This document shows, piece by piece, positions 1 through 8,804 of a DNA stretch of 64,000 nucleotides. This DNA is from Paenibacillus silvae (GTDB lineage: Bacteria > Bacillota > Bacilli > Paenibacillales > Paenibacillaceae). Where the stretch lies: NCBI RefSeq assembly GCF_014639235.1, contig NZ_BMFU01000003.1:434001-498000 (forward strand), given 5' to 3'. The notes under the pieces are model-generated. The model saw only the letters and a program-made list of their open reading frames with translations. It had not been told where the DNA came from and made no database searches. The number at the start of each line of letters is the position of its first letter. The stretch's first letter is position 1. Position numbers and translations under genes: made by a program.

Positions 1-592
1 ACTCGCCTATATGGCAGGTGTGAGTCCACAGACAGCAAGTAATCATCTCGCTAAACTGGTAGCCGGAGGATTACTGCAAGTAGAACAGCAAGGTCGTCAT
101 CGGTATTATCGTCTTGCTAGCCAGGAAATCGCTGATCTGATTGAGAAAATGGCCAGCATCGCTCCACCGGCACAGATTCGCTCCTTAAAGCAATCCAGTC
201 AACTGCAGCAGTTAAGTCATGCACGCACCTGTTACGATCATCTGGCCGGGAAACTCGGGACTTCACTCTGTGAAGCTTTGCTTGAGAGTGGTTATCTGGT
301 TGAACCTAATGAGCCGCAAAGTAAGGATTATCTAATCACGGAGAAAGGATCGCAGTGGTTGAGCTCCTTTGGAATCAAGCTTCAATCAAAGCCAGGATCA
401 CGCCGGGCCATCGCTCGTAAATGCCTGGACTGGAGCGAACGCCGTCATCACCTATCCGGTTTGCTTGGTGAACAGCTTTTTCACCGGTTACTTGAACTGA
501 ATTGGATTCGTCAAAAACCAGGAAGCCGCTCTATTGAAGTAACCGAGGCTGGAAAGTCAGGATTATACGAGGTGTTGGAAATTTCCCTGTAG
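1..592 (+). CDS. ArsR-family winged-helix transcriptional regulator, 5' partial
   Basis: The reading frame is already open at the first base, so the start lies outside the window. The visible N-terminal part (SPQTASNHLAKLVAGGLL, then QGRHRYYRLAS) is the recognition helix and beta-wing of an ArsR-type winged helix. A longer C-terminal part of about 140 residues follows, typical of ArsR proteins fused to a second helical domain. No paired cysteines of a classical metal site are visible in what remains. It reads toward a hairpin terminator and converges with the tRNA genes. Its target cannot be inferred because the upstream neighbour is missing. DNA-binding regulator is a confident call; the inducer is unknown. 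Confidence 0.75.
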   Translation, partial: LAYMAGVSPQTASNHLAKLVAGGLLQVEQQGRHRYYRLASQEIADLIEKMASIAPPAQIRSLKQSSQLQQLSHARTCYDHLAGKLGTSLCEALLESGYLVEPNEPQSKDYLITEKGSQWLSSFGIKLQSKPGSRRAIARKCLDWSERRHHLSGLLGEQLFHRLLELNWIRQKPGSRSIEVTEAGKSGLYEVLEISL

Positions 593-617
593 ACGAATTA
601 CACGTTAAAAAACCAAA

Positions 618-666
618 AAGACCTCTTCAAAATGAATGATTAAATCATTCCATTTGAAGAGGTCTT
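618..666. terminator. Bidirectional intrinsic terminator
   Basis: AGACCTCTTCAAA pairs with TTTGAAGAGGTCT around a short loop, with an A-run on the left and a T-rich stretch on the right. It separates the ArsR gene (rightward) from the leftward tRNA transcript. Confidence 0.75.
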
Positions 667-680
667 AACTTTTTGATGAA

Positions 681-905
681 AACGGAGAGAGGCATACTCT
701 CACTTCGTTCGAGACTGCGATGTATCGCTATCGAAGCCTATGCTCCGACGAACCTTTACGGTTCTCATCCCTGGCATTGAAGTATTCTCAGAACGGAGAG
801 AGAGGCATACTCTCACTTCGTTCGAGACTGCGATGTATCGCTATCGAAGCCTATGCTCCGACGAACCTTTAGGGTTCTCATCCCTGACATTGAAGTATTC
901 TCAGA
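681..905. repeat. Two tandem ~111-bp repeats downstream of tRNA-Ser
   Basis: Two nearly identical units of about 111 bp start at 681 and 792, and a third start at 905 runs into the 3' end of tRNA-Ser. Read on the minus strand each unit ends in CCTCTCTCTCCG or nearly so, like the tRNA 3' end, followed by TTCTGAGAATACTTCAATG. The array therefore looks like repeated duplication of the tRNA-Ser 3' end plus its downstream flank. No coding potential is evident. Confidence 0.8.
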
Positions 906-906
906 A

Positions 907-995
907 CGGAGAGAGAGGGATTCGAACCCTCGCACCGCTTACGCAGTCTAACCCCTTAGCAGAGGGTCCCCTTATAGCCACTTGGGTATCTCTCC
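907..995 (-). tRNA. tRNA-Ser (GCT)
   Basis: An 89-nt class II tRNA. The acceptor stem is GGAGAGA/TCTCTCC with discriminator G, the anticodon loop is CTGCTAA (anticodon GCT), there is a long variable arm, and the T-arm contains GGTTCGAATCC. CCA is not encoded. It lies six bases downstream of tRNA-Asn on the same strand. Confidence 0.95.
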
Positions 996-1001
996 AAGAA
1001 A

Positions 1002-1077
1002 TGGCTCCCCGAACAGGACTCGAACCTGTGACAACTCGATTAACAGTCGAGTGCTCTACCAACTGAGCTATCAGGGA
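1002..1077 (-). tRNA. tRNA-Asn (GTT)
   Basis: A 76-nt tRNA with acceptor stem TCCCTGA/TCGGGGA, D-arm AGCTCAGTTGGTAGAGC, anticodon loop CTGTTAA (anticodon GTT), T-arm GGTTCGAGTCC and an encoded CCA end. It is the first gene of a two-tRNA unit, as found beside the sprT-like gene in B. subtilis. Confidence 0.96.
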
Positions 1078-1170
1078 AAATTAACTTGAATAACATTAAT
1101 TTATCATGATTAATAATTCAAGTCAACATGCCTTCCATCAATTTTTACAACCGATTTAAAAAGTGCCAGA

Positions 1171-1632
1171 TCAGATGTTTTGAAGTGTCAATTTCCCCGA
1201 GCATCGACCGCAGCGATAACGCTTTGGGTCTATCTTACGTTTACGCAAATATTCCATGCCACAGCTCTTGCACAACAGCTTGTATCGATATGGCAGCGGT
1301 TTTCTGCCCTTATCTCCAGGGAGTGATTGACAGAACCTTGAGCCGCCAACTTTCTGCAAAAGCGCCTTGAATTCAGGGTCACGATGCTGATACCCCCGTC
1401 CTCGTATATGCAGATGATAGTGGCACAGCTCGTGTTTAATAATTTTTTCTACCTCGTCTTTTCCGTACACTTCCAGCTGATGCGGATTAATTTCAATTCG
1501 ATGGCTCTTGAGCATGTAACGCCCGCCTGTTGTCGTCAGACGACGGTTGAAAATCGCCTCATGGGTGAACGGAACCCCGAAGTGCTCCAGTGAAATCTGC
1601 TCAATCCATTGCTGCAGTTCCTTGTTTTCCAT
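1171..1632 (-). CDS. SprT-like zinc-metalloprotease-fold protein
   Basis: A SprT-family protein of about 153 residues, related to B. subtilis YdcK. The HELCHYH motif is the HExxH-type zinc site of the SprT fold. The C-terminal part has paired cysteines (CKSCGM and CGRCSG) forming a zinc ribbon. Eukaryotic relatives (SPRTN) cleave DNA-protein crosslinks; the bacterial role is not established. The ATG at 1632 is chosen because AGGAAGG lies about six bases upstream; an earlier ATG 16 codons upstream has no good ribosome site. It sits in the conserved order tex-cmpA-sprT-tRNA, though here a gene on the other strand lies between it and cmpA. Confidence 0.85.
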   Translation of the reverse strand: MENKELQQWIEQISLEHFGVPFTHEAIFNRRLTTTGGRYMLKSHRIEINPHQLEVYGKDEVEKIIKHELCHYHLHIRGRGYQHRDPEFKALLQKVGGSRFCQSLPGDKGRKPLPYRYKLLCKSCGMEYLRKRKIDPKRYRCGRCSGKLTLQNI

Positions 1633-1750
1633 CGTTGTTCCTTCCTGCACCCCCTCGGCGCGTTTGTTTTTCTGGCACAATACTTGAATTTTAACCGTTT
1701 CGTAGGCTACACTGTCAAGTAGAATGTATGAGGGGAGATTAATACTCGTT

Positions 1751-2101
1751 ATGCCTACAATGCGCTATGTCATCCTGCAGCAGGGGCAGCAATTGCAGTT
1801 TGTTGAAATGCCTGCGGACTATGCTTACCAACTCAGTGCACTTAATCTGCGTCTGCACAAGGAAATTGATAAACTCACTGCAGCAGATGTACCCGTCCTG
1901 CCCTGGGCTATTGCCGAATGTGATCAGCTTGACCTACTAAACGAAAACCTGTCCATTATCGGCGGCCTTGATTATATCAATGCTCTTGAAGAGCGTTTCG
2001 CCGCTCTGCGTGAAAGCAATTATCCGCTGATCTCCCTGTTAACCGAGATTCGGGCGTTACAAGCCCAACTGGAACAATGGTATGAGGAAGAAATGGAATA
2101 A
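1751..2101 (+). CDS. Conserved hypothetical protein, small and acidic
   Basis: About 116 residues, starting MPTMRYVILQQGQQ. No signal peptide or membrane segment is visible. It has a short beta-rich N-terminus and a helical, acidic C-terminus ending in EEEME. I do not recognise a domain. The start could be the ATG at 1751 or one nine codons upstream at 1724; GAGGGGAG lies between them and favours 1751, though the spacing (about 13) is long. It is divergent from sprT with about 120 bp between the starts. Confidence 0.6.
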   Translation: MPTMRYVILQQGQQLQFVEMPADYAYQLSALNLRLHKEIDKLTAADVPVLPWAIAECDQLDLLNENLSIIGGLDYINALEERFAALRESNYPLISLLTEIRALQAQLEQWYEEEME

Positions 2102-2249
2102 TGTTCGTCAAAGTGCAAAGCGTGCCGCCTCTGATCAGGGTGATGCGCTTTTTTTGCATCCAGATGCTCATAGTTTTCTTCAGGATTATGGCTCTGCATG
2201 GAGTTTATTAATCCCATCTCCACTCATTTTTAATTCCAACCTCTTTTTT

Positions 2250-2442
2250 TAACGATCTCAGATGAGCTTATTTAGGCTAAATAGGGTTCTCTAAAAATGT
2301 AACGATCCCCAGAAACCTTATTTTGCTGAAAACCCACGATAAATGCCCATTTTTACACCAATTTGCCCAAATAAGCTTCCCTGAGATCGTTAGAAAATAA
2401 AAGCGTCTAATATCAGCCAAATAGCGTTTCTGGAGATCGTTA
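2250..2442. repeat. 193-bp four-arm inverted-repeat element, copy A
   Basis: Four related 24-nt arms. Forward arms at 2250-2273 and 2300-2323 begin TAACGAT and end TATTT. Reverse-complement arms lie at 2369-2392 and 2419-2442. Arm starts are 50, 69 and 50 bp apart. Copies B (45811) and C (62923) have exactly the same geometry and total length. The arms can pair as nested stems with a symmetric 26/26 internal loop and a 45-nt apical segment. Spacers are poorly conserved between copies. It lies in the gap before cmpA. Confidence 0.85.
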
Positions 2443-2585
2443 GAATTTGAAAGTAATGTCCCTTCCAAATGATCCATCTTATGTGACCTATTCATTTTCA
2501 GTTGACCTTGATTAATCTCGCACAGTCCAGGCTATTGCTACATATGCTAACGTACATATGAATTATGCAAAAGGAGGAGATTCCT

Positions 2586-2729
2586 TTGCCTCAATGGCTC
2601 TGCAACCAGCTTATGCGAGCGTTTCACAAAAAGGACAGTCGCCAGATCAAGCTGCTGAACGAATGTTGGTATTTCTATCGCAGCAAACCTGCGAACGGTT
2701 CACAGCGCAGCGTGGAGAATGAAATTTAA
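2586..2729 (+). CDS. cmpA: Cortex morphogenetic protein CmpA
   Basis: A 47-codon gene starting with TTG, preceded by a strong AAAGGAGGAGA site six bases upstream. The product begins MPQWLCNQLMRAFHKKD and continues with the diagnostic core QIKLLNECWYFYR of CmpA. In B. subtilis CmpA is a ~37-residue sporulation protein that, as recalled from the literature, targets SpoIVA for ClpXP degradation and delays cortex synthesis. The copy here has a roughly ten-residue polar tail (SKPANGSQRSVENEI) beyond the usual end. Position between tex and sprT matches B. subtilis. Confidence 0.85.
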   Translation: MPQWLCNQLMRAFHKKDSRQIKLLNECWYFYRSKPANGSQRSVENEI

Positions 2730-2927
2730 GCTGACCTAAAAAAGCTGGCTACCTTCTGATGATCTCTGCTTTAACTTGGCTTTTCAATTCAATTCGGTCT
2801 TATTCCCTGGGCCATCTTACTGAGCACCTCACCTCCAAACTTGAGCGTCTCCTCCATACCATGCCATTGTCCAATATAATCATCCATTTCCTATCCGAGC
2901 ATGACAAACGCGAATACTTAAGTACAA

Positions 2928-2954
2928 ACAGCCTTCCCGAATCGGGAAGGCTGT
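2928..2954 (+). terminator. Hairpin downstream of cmpA
   Basis: ACAGCCTTCCCGA pairs with TCGGGAAGGCTGT, a 13-bp perfect stem with almost no loop, followed by a pyrimidine-rich CCCTTTC. Probably the cmpA terminator, although the T-run is weak. Confidence 0.55.
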
Positions 2955-3020
2955 GCCCTTTCATACGCTACAATACAACATGCTAGACATGCTCAGTACG
3001 CTTTACATCAACCGCACCAC

Positions 3021-3276
3021 GCCCGCACATCGCATCATATTATATCTTTACTTAACGCCACACGCACACACCTCATAGGACCGTACATTCCCCCTACTCC
3101 GTGCCCGCACATTGCATCATCTTACAATCTTTACTCTACATCATGCGCACACCCCATAGGGCCTTATATCCCCCTACTGCGTACCCGCACGTTGCATCAT
3201 ATTACAATCTTTACTTTACACCATGCGCACACCCCATAGGGCCTTATATCCCCCTACTCCGTGCCCACACATCGCG
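3021..3276. repeat. ~80-bp tandem repeat, three units plus a partial
   Basis: Units start with (G/A)CCC(G/A)CAC at 3021, 3103, 3183 and 3263, so the period is 82, 80 and 80 bp. Each contains TTACAATCTTTACTYTACA or a near match, then CACCCCATAGGGCCTTATA and CCCCCTACT. The 80-bp period is not a multiple of three, so it does not encode a peptide repeat. It fills the gap between the cmpA hairpin and the 3' end of tex. Confidence 0.85.
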
Positions 3277-3355
3277 ATACCTTCTTCCATCATGGCTTTG
3301 TGCTCGCTCATTCACACTTGAACATCGCAATAAGCCTTATTTTCCATCTAAAGAA

Positions 3356-5569
3356 TTACTTGGCAGATGCAGGTTTTTTCATGGTCAGGCCGACACGGCC
3401 TTTTTTCGTATCTACATTCATCACCCAGACCGTTACATTATCGCCAACAGATACGACATCCATCGGATGTTTTACATATCCGTTACTCAGTTGAGATATA
3501 TGAACAAGTCCGTCGCTCTTGATTCCGATGTCTACGAAGGCACCGAAGTCAATTACGTTGCGCACAGTACCCTGCAATTCCATACCTTCCACCAGATCTT
3601 CGATTTTCAACACGTCCGTACGGAAGATTGGCAGCGGCATTTCCTCACGCGGATCGCGCCCAGGACGCTGCAAGCTGTCCAGAATGTCGCGTAGTGTAGG
3701 CACACCTACATTGAGCTTCACAGCCAGCTGCTCTGTCTGCTGTTCAGACAGCAGCACAGATAACTCTTTGCTTCCAAGCTTGTCCAGCTCGATCTGAAGC
3801 TCCTTGAACAGCTGGTCTACGACCTTATACGACTCAGGGTGAATTGGCGTGCGATCCAGCGGGTTTTCTCCTTCCGAGATGCGCATGAAGCCAACGCACT
3901 GCTCATACGTTTTGGCACCAAGACGAGGAACCTTCTGCAGCTGGCGACGGTTTGTGAAGCGTCCATTCTCTTCTCGATATTTAACGATGTTTTTGGCAAT
4001 GGTTGCATTGACTCCGGCTACATAAGACAACAATGACGGTGAAGCCGTGTTCACATCCACGCCGACATGGTTAACTGCGGATTCCACAACGGCCTTCAGG
4101 CTCTCTTCCAGAACCTTCTGGGATACGTCATGCTGATACTGCCCTACACCGATTGCTTTTGGATCAATTTTCACCAGCTCAGCCAGCGGGTCCTGCACCC
4201 GGCGCGCAATAGATGCGGCACTGCGTTCAGCCACGTCCAGATCAGGGAACTCCTCCTGGGCCAGCTTGGAGGCGGAGTACACACTGGCACCTGCCTCGTT
4301 TACAATCAGGTAAACCAGACTCTCGTCACCATTCTCCTGAATAATCTCGGCTACAAACTGCTCGGTCTCACGTGACCCGGTACCGTTACCGATGACAATC
4401 AATCCAATGTCGTACTGCTTGATCATTCGGTGGAATACTTCTGCCGCTTCCCGTTTCTTGTTATGCGGAGGTGTCGGATAAGTTACCGCTACTTCCAGCA
4501 GTTTGCCTGTATCGTCTACAACCGCCAGTTTACAGCCTGTACGATATGCAGGATCGACACCGAGTACACGTTTTCCATGAATTGGAGGCTGTAACAGCAG
4601 ATTACGCAGATTGGCGGAGAATACCGAAATCGCCTGGTTCTCCCCTTTTTCCGTAAGCTCCGCGCGCACTTCACGCTCAATGGACGGTGCAATCAACCGT
4701 TTGTATGCATCCTCAATCACAGCTCGCAAAATGTCCTGTACCGCAGAAGCTCCGCGGATAATCTGACCTTCCATATGACGGTGAGCCGGCTCGGCCGGAA
4801 CATCAAGCCCAACCTTGAGAATGCCTTCGCGTTCTCCGCGGTTAATCGCCAGAATTCGGTGCGGCGGCATTTTTTTCGCTAATTCCCGATAGCTGTAATA
4901 ATTCTCGTATACCGACTCCTGCTCGGTATCTTTAGCCTCTGAAGTAAGCTGACCATGATCGAGCGTATATCTGCGAATCCAGGCACGAATAGCTGCATCA
5001 TCGGCAATGTTCTCGGCGAGAATGTCCTTGGCGCCTTGCAGGGCAGACTCCGCATCGTCAACACCCAGTTCTGCATTGATGTAACGTGCAGCCTCTTGAA
5101 GAATATCTCCCTGCTTAGGCTGTCCCCAGATCCACACCGCAAGCGGCTCCAGACCTTTTTCTTTGGCCACACTGGCACGAGTTTTCCGTTTCTGACGATA
5201 CGGACGGTACAGGTCCTCCACTTCCTGCAGCTTTACAGCTTGCGTAATGGATTTCGCCAGTTCTTTCGTCAGCTTGCCCTGCTCGTCTATGATACGAATG
5301 ACCTCCAGCTTGCGGTCCTCCAGATTACGAAGATACACAAGTCTCTCTTCGATCTGGCGCAGCTGGTTCTCATCCAGTTCTCCTGTCATTTCTTTACGGT
5401 AACGCGCGATAAACGGAATGGTATTGCCTTCGTCCAGCAGCTCGGATGTCGTACGAACCTGCTTCAAAGACAGTGACAGTTCCTTGGCTACCTGTTTGAT
5501 AATTCGTTCTTGGCGTTCCGCCTTTAATGCTTCTTCATTGAGTTCCAGAACCGTTTCCTGATCAGACAA
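3356..5569 (-). CDS. tex: Transcription accessory protein Tex (S1 RNA-binding)
   Basis: A 737-residue Tex protein (B. subtilis YdcI). Features in order are an N-terminal helical region, a YqgF/RNase H-like domain at about residues 325-450 (VLGVDPAYRTGCKLAVVD), helix-hairpin-helix motifs (ASPSLLSYVAGVNATIAKNIV and following) and a C-terminal S1 domain (GMELQGTVRNVIDFGAFVDI). Tex binds nucleic acids and influences transcription and stress tolerance; its molecular role is incompletely defined. The start is a TTG at 5569 preceded by AGAGGGA at good spacing. Length is normal for the family. The neighbouring tandem repeats lie just past its stop codon. Confidence 0.93.
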   Translation of the reverse strand: MSDQETVLELNEEALKAERQERIIKQVAKELSLSLKQVRTTSELLDEGNTIPFIARYRKEMTGELDENQLRQIEERLVYLRNLEDRKLEVIRIIDEQGKLTKELAKSITQAVKLQEVEDLYRPYRQKRKTRASVAKEKGLEPLAVWIWGQPKQGDILQEAARYINAELGVDDAESALQGAKDILAENIADDAAIRAWIRRYTLDHGQLTSEAKDTEQESVYENYYSYRELAKKMPPHRILAINRGEREGILKVGLDVPAEPAHRHMEGQIIRGASAVQDILRAVIEDAYKRLIAPSIEREVRAELTEKGENQAISVFSANLRNLLLQPPIHGKRVLGVDPAYRTGCKLAVVDDTGKLLEVAVTYPTPPHNKKREAAEVFHRMIKQYDIGLIVIGNGTGSRETEQFVAEIIQENGDESLVYLIVNEAGASVYSASKLAQEEFPDLDVAERSAASIARRVQDPLAELVKIDPKAIGVGQYQHDVSQKVLEESLKAVVESAVNHVGVDVNTASPSLLSYVAGVNATIAKNIVKYREENGRFTNRRQLQKVPRLGAKTYEQCVGFMRISEGENPLDRTPIHPESYKVVDQLFKELQIELDKLGSKELSVLLSEQQTEQLAVKLNVGVPTLRDILDSLQRPGRDPREEMPLPIFRTDVLKIEDLVEGMELQGTVRNVIDFGAFVDIGIKSDGLVHISQLSNGYVKHPMDVVSVGDNVTVWVMNVDTKKGRVGLTMKKPASAK

Positions 5570-5783
5570 ATAAATCCCTCTTTCCTTCCCGAATACTTCA
5601 TGCTTCTCATTTCAGGGCAGCTCTGCTGCTGTAATAACAGTATTAGTTACATCTCCAAGCTCATGCGGCTTAGTTCACACTCTACCCTATATTATCACAA
5701 AATCACGCTGAATTTTCTATCCTTCCGCAGGCATGCATCCTATTGCGTTGTTACACTCCTCAACATCCTTCCCTGTTGAACGA

Positions 5784-5826
5784 AAAAAAGACCGGGAATG
5801 CCATAATGACATCCTCGGGTCTTCTT
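5784..5826 (-). terminator. Intrinsic terminator, minus strand
   Basis: Read on the minus strand, AAGACCCGAGGATG pairs imperfectly with CATTCCCGGTCTT and is followed directly by TTTTTTTC. It ends the leftward transcript of the alpha-galactosidase gene about 190 bp after its stop. Confidence 0.8.
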
Positions 5827-6016
5827 CATTAGAAAAAAAACTGGAATAGCGTGCGTTCGCCTGAAAGCTTTCTGCAAGAAAGCTACATCGGAAGCATATG
5901 CTTATCTCCGGATTCTCCCCTTTTGAAAAGGGAATTCAAAAATATGGGGATAACCGCTACTCTCCAGGTTATTCTGTCATCGGAGTGGACTGTGTAAAAT
6001 CTCTAGTTCAAGTTAT
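5827..6016. other. Galactosidase 3' region with compact hairpins
   Basis: This non-coding stretch between the GH36 stop and its terminator holds a perfect GCTTTCT/AGAAAGC hairpin (5867-5883) and CCCCTTTT/AAAAGGG (around 5917-5932). It may be a structured 3' UTR. No reading frame with a ribosome site is seen. Confidence 0.4.
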
Positions 6017-8206
6017 TTACACACGCTCAAATCGGAACATTTCGCTCAAATAATCTCCCGACTCGCTACCCACAGCGATACCGCCATACATCAAGGCATC
6101 ACCAGTAAATGTCTCTGATCCGCCTTTCAGACGATAGTCCGCATCTGGATCGAGCCCTTTCAACTTCAGTCGCTGAAGCGGTGCATTCGGTTCAGAGAGA
6201 ACACGGAAGTAGAATACAATTACTTCACTGCCATCAGGTGCAATGAACATCCATGCTGTCTCGTTGCCTTCAAATGGGCTAAGCAGACGGCGGAATTTAC
6301 CATATTGCACGGTGCTGCGAATTTCCTTGTACAGCTCAACCTGCGCCTTCACAATAGCATTTTCTTCTTCTGTGAACTTTGTCAGATCCAGCTCATACCC
6401 GAAGTTGCCCGACATAGCGACATGACCGCGAATCTCCAAAGACGTGATGCGGTTTACCTGATGGTTAGGCACAGCTGAAATATGTGATCCCATCGAGCTT
6501 ACAGGGTATACCAGACTTGTCCCATATTGAATCCGCAAACGGGAAATGGCATCCGTGTTATCGCTCGTCCATGCCTGAGGCATGTAATACAGCATACCCG
6601 GGTCAAAACGTCCGCCGCCGCCGGAGCAGCTTTCGAACAAAATATTCGGGAAGGCTGTAACGATACGCTCCATCACCTCATACAGTCCGAGCATGTAGCG
6701 ATGAGCCGTTTCACGCTGTCTGTCAGCCGGGAGCAAAGCAGAGCCCACCTCTGTCATGCTCCGGTTCATGTCCCATTTCACATAAGTAATGGGTGCAGAC
6801 CCCAGAACATCAGACAGCATGCGCACAATTTCGTCACGCACATCCTGACGGGAGAAGTCCAGCACAAGCTGCTGTCTTCCCTCAGTGCGGCGGCGATCCG
6901 GTACATGCAGACACCAGTCGGGATGTGCACGATACAGCTCACTGTCCGGCGAGATCATCTCTGGCTCGAACCACAGACCAAACTGCATATCAAGACCTGT
7001 TACACGGTTAGCGAGGTCATCCAGCCCTTGTGGAAGCTTGTTCTTGTCTACAATCCAGTCCCCTAACGACGAGTTATCACTGTCCCGGTGACCAAACCAG
7101 CCATCGTCCAGCACGAACAATTCAATGCCAAGCTGTTGACCCGCACGTGCAATCTGCTCGATTTTGTCCGCATTGAAATTAAAATACGTCGCCTCCCAGT
7201 TGTTTACCAGCACCGGACGCTCTGCATTGCGGAATTTACCGCGTGCCAGACGTTCCCGGTACAGCTCGTGGTAGGATTGGGACATGCCATCCAGACCTGC
7301 TGCAGAGTAAACCATCACCGTCTCCGGGGTCTGGAACGATTCCTGCGGCTCAAGCTTCCAGCTGAACTCAAACGGATTGATACCAACGGATACACGTGTT
7401 GTAAAGAACTGGTCCACTTCTGCCTGTGCGGTAAAGCTTCCGCTGTATACCAGACTGAAGCCGTATACTTCGCCATGATCTTCGTCCGTTCCCGGTGTCA
7501 TCAGGGCAATGAACGGATTCTGCTGATGGCTGCTGGCGCCGCGACGGCTCTCAATGCCCTGCAAACCGGAAGCAAGCGGACGGCGAACGATATCACGTTC
7601 ACGGGTCCAAGCACCCGAGAGCTGCAGCAGCTCATAATCCGCATGCGGCAGATCTACTGAAGAGCTGAGAGCCCGAAGCACATTCACGACGTGAGCACTC
7701 TCATTTACGATACGCATAGAGCGTGTAATGGCATTAAAAGCAGTAAAGGCAGTATACATCAGTTCAATTTTAACGCCTGAAACCTTGTCCTGCATCTCGA
7801 TAATCAGCGTGTCTGCTTCATCCTCGGATTCAACATACGTTGCAGGCAGTCCCGCTAACGCCTCTTTCCCCTTCATCACTCGGTGGCCTTTATACGTAAA
7901 TTCGGATACCGATGAGCCATTCTCCAGCTCCAGTTGAACTGCCGGGTTGCGGAAATCACTCGTACCATACACGGGCAGCTCCACTGGCAGGGTGTCGAAC
8001 GAGATTGTGCGATCCTCAGGCACCGGGTTCGGGCTGAAGGACGCTCTTTCGGTCCGTACATGAAGCCAGCTCAGGTCGGTATCACGCAATTTTTTGCCAT
8101 AATACAAATGCACCAGATATCCCGAAGGCAGCACTTGAAGTACGTAACTCGCCTCACGGGTCTGTAAATGGAACTGAAGTTTCTCTTGATTGATGTAAAT
8201 GCTCAT
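6017..8206 (-). CDS. Alpha-galactosidase, GH36
   Basis: A 729-residue cytoplasmic GH36 enzyme that hydrolyses terminal alpha-1,6-galactose from melibiose, raffinose and related oligosaccharides. Motifs include FVLDDGWFGHRDSD, the nucleophile Asp in YVKWDMNR, ESCSGGGGRFDPGM, and the acid/base Asp in AWTSDNTDA. There is an N-terminal beta-sandwich domain and no signal peptide, so the substrate must be imported. The start is set at ATG 8206, preceded by GGAGGAGA; an ATG 19 codons upstream lacks a ribosome site. Length matches the ~729-residue bacterial family. It stands alone, with no transporter or regulator alongside. Confidence 0.93.
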   Translation of the reverse strand: MSIYINQEKLQFHLQTREASYVLQVLPSGYLVHLYYGKKLRDTDLSWLHVRTERASFSPNPVPEDRTISFDTLPVELPVYGTSDFRNPAVQLELENGSSVSEFTYKGHRVMKGKEALAGLPATYVESEDEADTLIIEMQDKVSGVKIELMYTAFTAFNAITRSMRIVNESAHVVNVLRALSSSVDLPHADYELLQLSGAWTRERDIVRRPLASGLQGIESRRGASSHQQNPFIALMTPGTDEDHGEVYGFSLVYSGSFTAQAEVDQFFTTRVSVGINPFEFSWKLEPQESFQTPETVMVYSAAGLDGMSQSYHELYRERLARGKFRNAERPVLVNNWEATYFNFNADKIEQIARAGQQLGIELFVLDDGWFGHRDSDNSSLGDWIVDKNKLPQGLDDLANRVTGLDMQFGLWFEPEMISPDSELYRAHPDWCLHVPDRRRTEGRQQLVLDFSRQDVRDEIVRMLSDVLGSAPITYVKWDMNRSMTEVGSALLPADRQRETAHRYMLGLYEVMERIVTAFPNILFESCSGGGGRFDPGMLYYMPQAWTSDNTDAISRLRIQYGTSLVYPVSSMGSHISAVPNHQVNRITSLEIRGHVAMSGNFGYELDLTKFTEEENAIVKAQVELYKEIRSTVQYGKFRRLLSPFEGNETAWMFIAPDGSEVIVFYFRVLSEPNAPLQRLKLKGLDPDADYRLKGGSETFTGDALMYGGIAVGSESGDYLSEMFRFERV

Positions 8207-8315
8207 ATGTCTCCTCCATCTATCTATATAGGTCTTTCGGGTAAACGGTTTCTCAGGTTTCATTATAGCGAAAAGCTTCTCAATGTTCTACGCTTTCAAG
8301 TATTTCATCACGCTT

Positions 8316-8365
8316 AACCAAAAGAGCGCATAACACCTCCTAAGGTATCATACGCTCTCTTGGTT
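8316..8365. other. Long stem-loop with a Shine-Dalgarno-like loop
   Basis: AACCAAAAGAGCGCAT pairs with ATACGCTCTCTTGGTT around an 18-nt loop. On the minus strand the loop carries TAGGAGGTG followed by an ATG that opens only a five-codon frame. There is no T-run on either side. It may end or stabilise the ndoA transcript. Confidence 0.5.
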
Positions 8366-8450
8366 ACATTCTGAAATTGTGTGTTCCTTCACAGGAACAT
8401 CCGTTGTCATCGAACAGGCGACAAAACGCCTACAGCGCTATGTTATCGAC

Positions 8451-8801
8451 CTAGAAATCAATTAAGCCCAAGCTGATCTGCAACGCTTCGTTGACCAGTT
8501 TCATGGTCTCTTCATCCAAATGCGTAATTTTGTCAGTCAGCCTCTGCTTATCAATCGTCCGAATCTGTTCGAGCAAAATCACCGAGTCCCGGTCAAAGCC
8601 ATGAGCAGCCGCATCAATCTCGACATGCGTCGGCAGCTTTGCCTTCTGAATCTGAGCGGTAATAGCCGCCACGATACAGGTTGGACTGAACCGGTTGCCG
8701 ATATCGTTCTGGATCACCAGAACCGGCCTGACTCCACCTTGCTCGGAACCGACAACGGGAGAAAGATCCGCAAAAAAAACGTCACCACGTTTTACGATCA
8801 C
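8451..8801 (-). CDS. ndoA: Type II toxin, mRNA interferase NdoA/MazF
   Basis: A 116-residue MazF/PemK-fold endoribonuclease. It begins MIVKRGDVFFADLSPVVGSEQGG, followed by RPVLVIQND, and contains the family signature blocks SPTCIVAAIT and RDSVILLEQIRTIDKQRL. In B. subtilis EndoA cuts single-stranded RNA at UACAU and is held inactive by EndoAI. The start is GTG at 8801, three bases after the antitoxin stop, so the two are co-translated. Alr-antitoxin-toxin order matches B. subtilis. All expected conserved segments are present, so it is probably functional. Confidence 0.95.
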   Translation of the reverse strand: MIVKRGDVFFADLSPVVGSEQGGVRPVLVIQNDIGNRFSPTCIVAAITAQIQKAKLPTHVEIDAAAHGFDRDSVILLEQIRTIDKQRLTDKITHLDEETMKLVNEALQISLGLIDF

Positions 8802-8804
8802 TGT

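Noticed and set aside
740..1066. 108-codon open frame overlapping the tRNA genes
   Set aside because: It reads through the repeats and antisense to both tRNAs; no ribosome site and no conserved product.
3021..3276. Possible CRISPR array
   Set aside because: The whole 80-bp unit repeats with few differences; there are no unique spacers and no cas genes.
3101..3694. Open frame in the 80-bp tandem repeats
   Set aside because: The repeat period is not a multiple of three and the frame runs antisense into tex.
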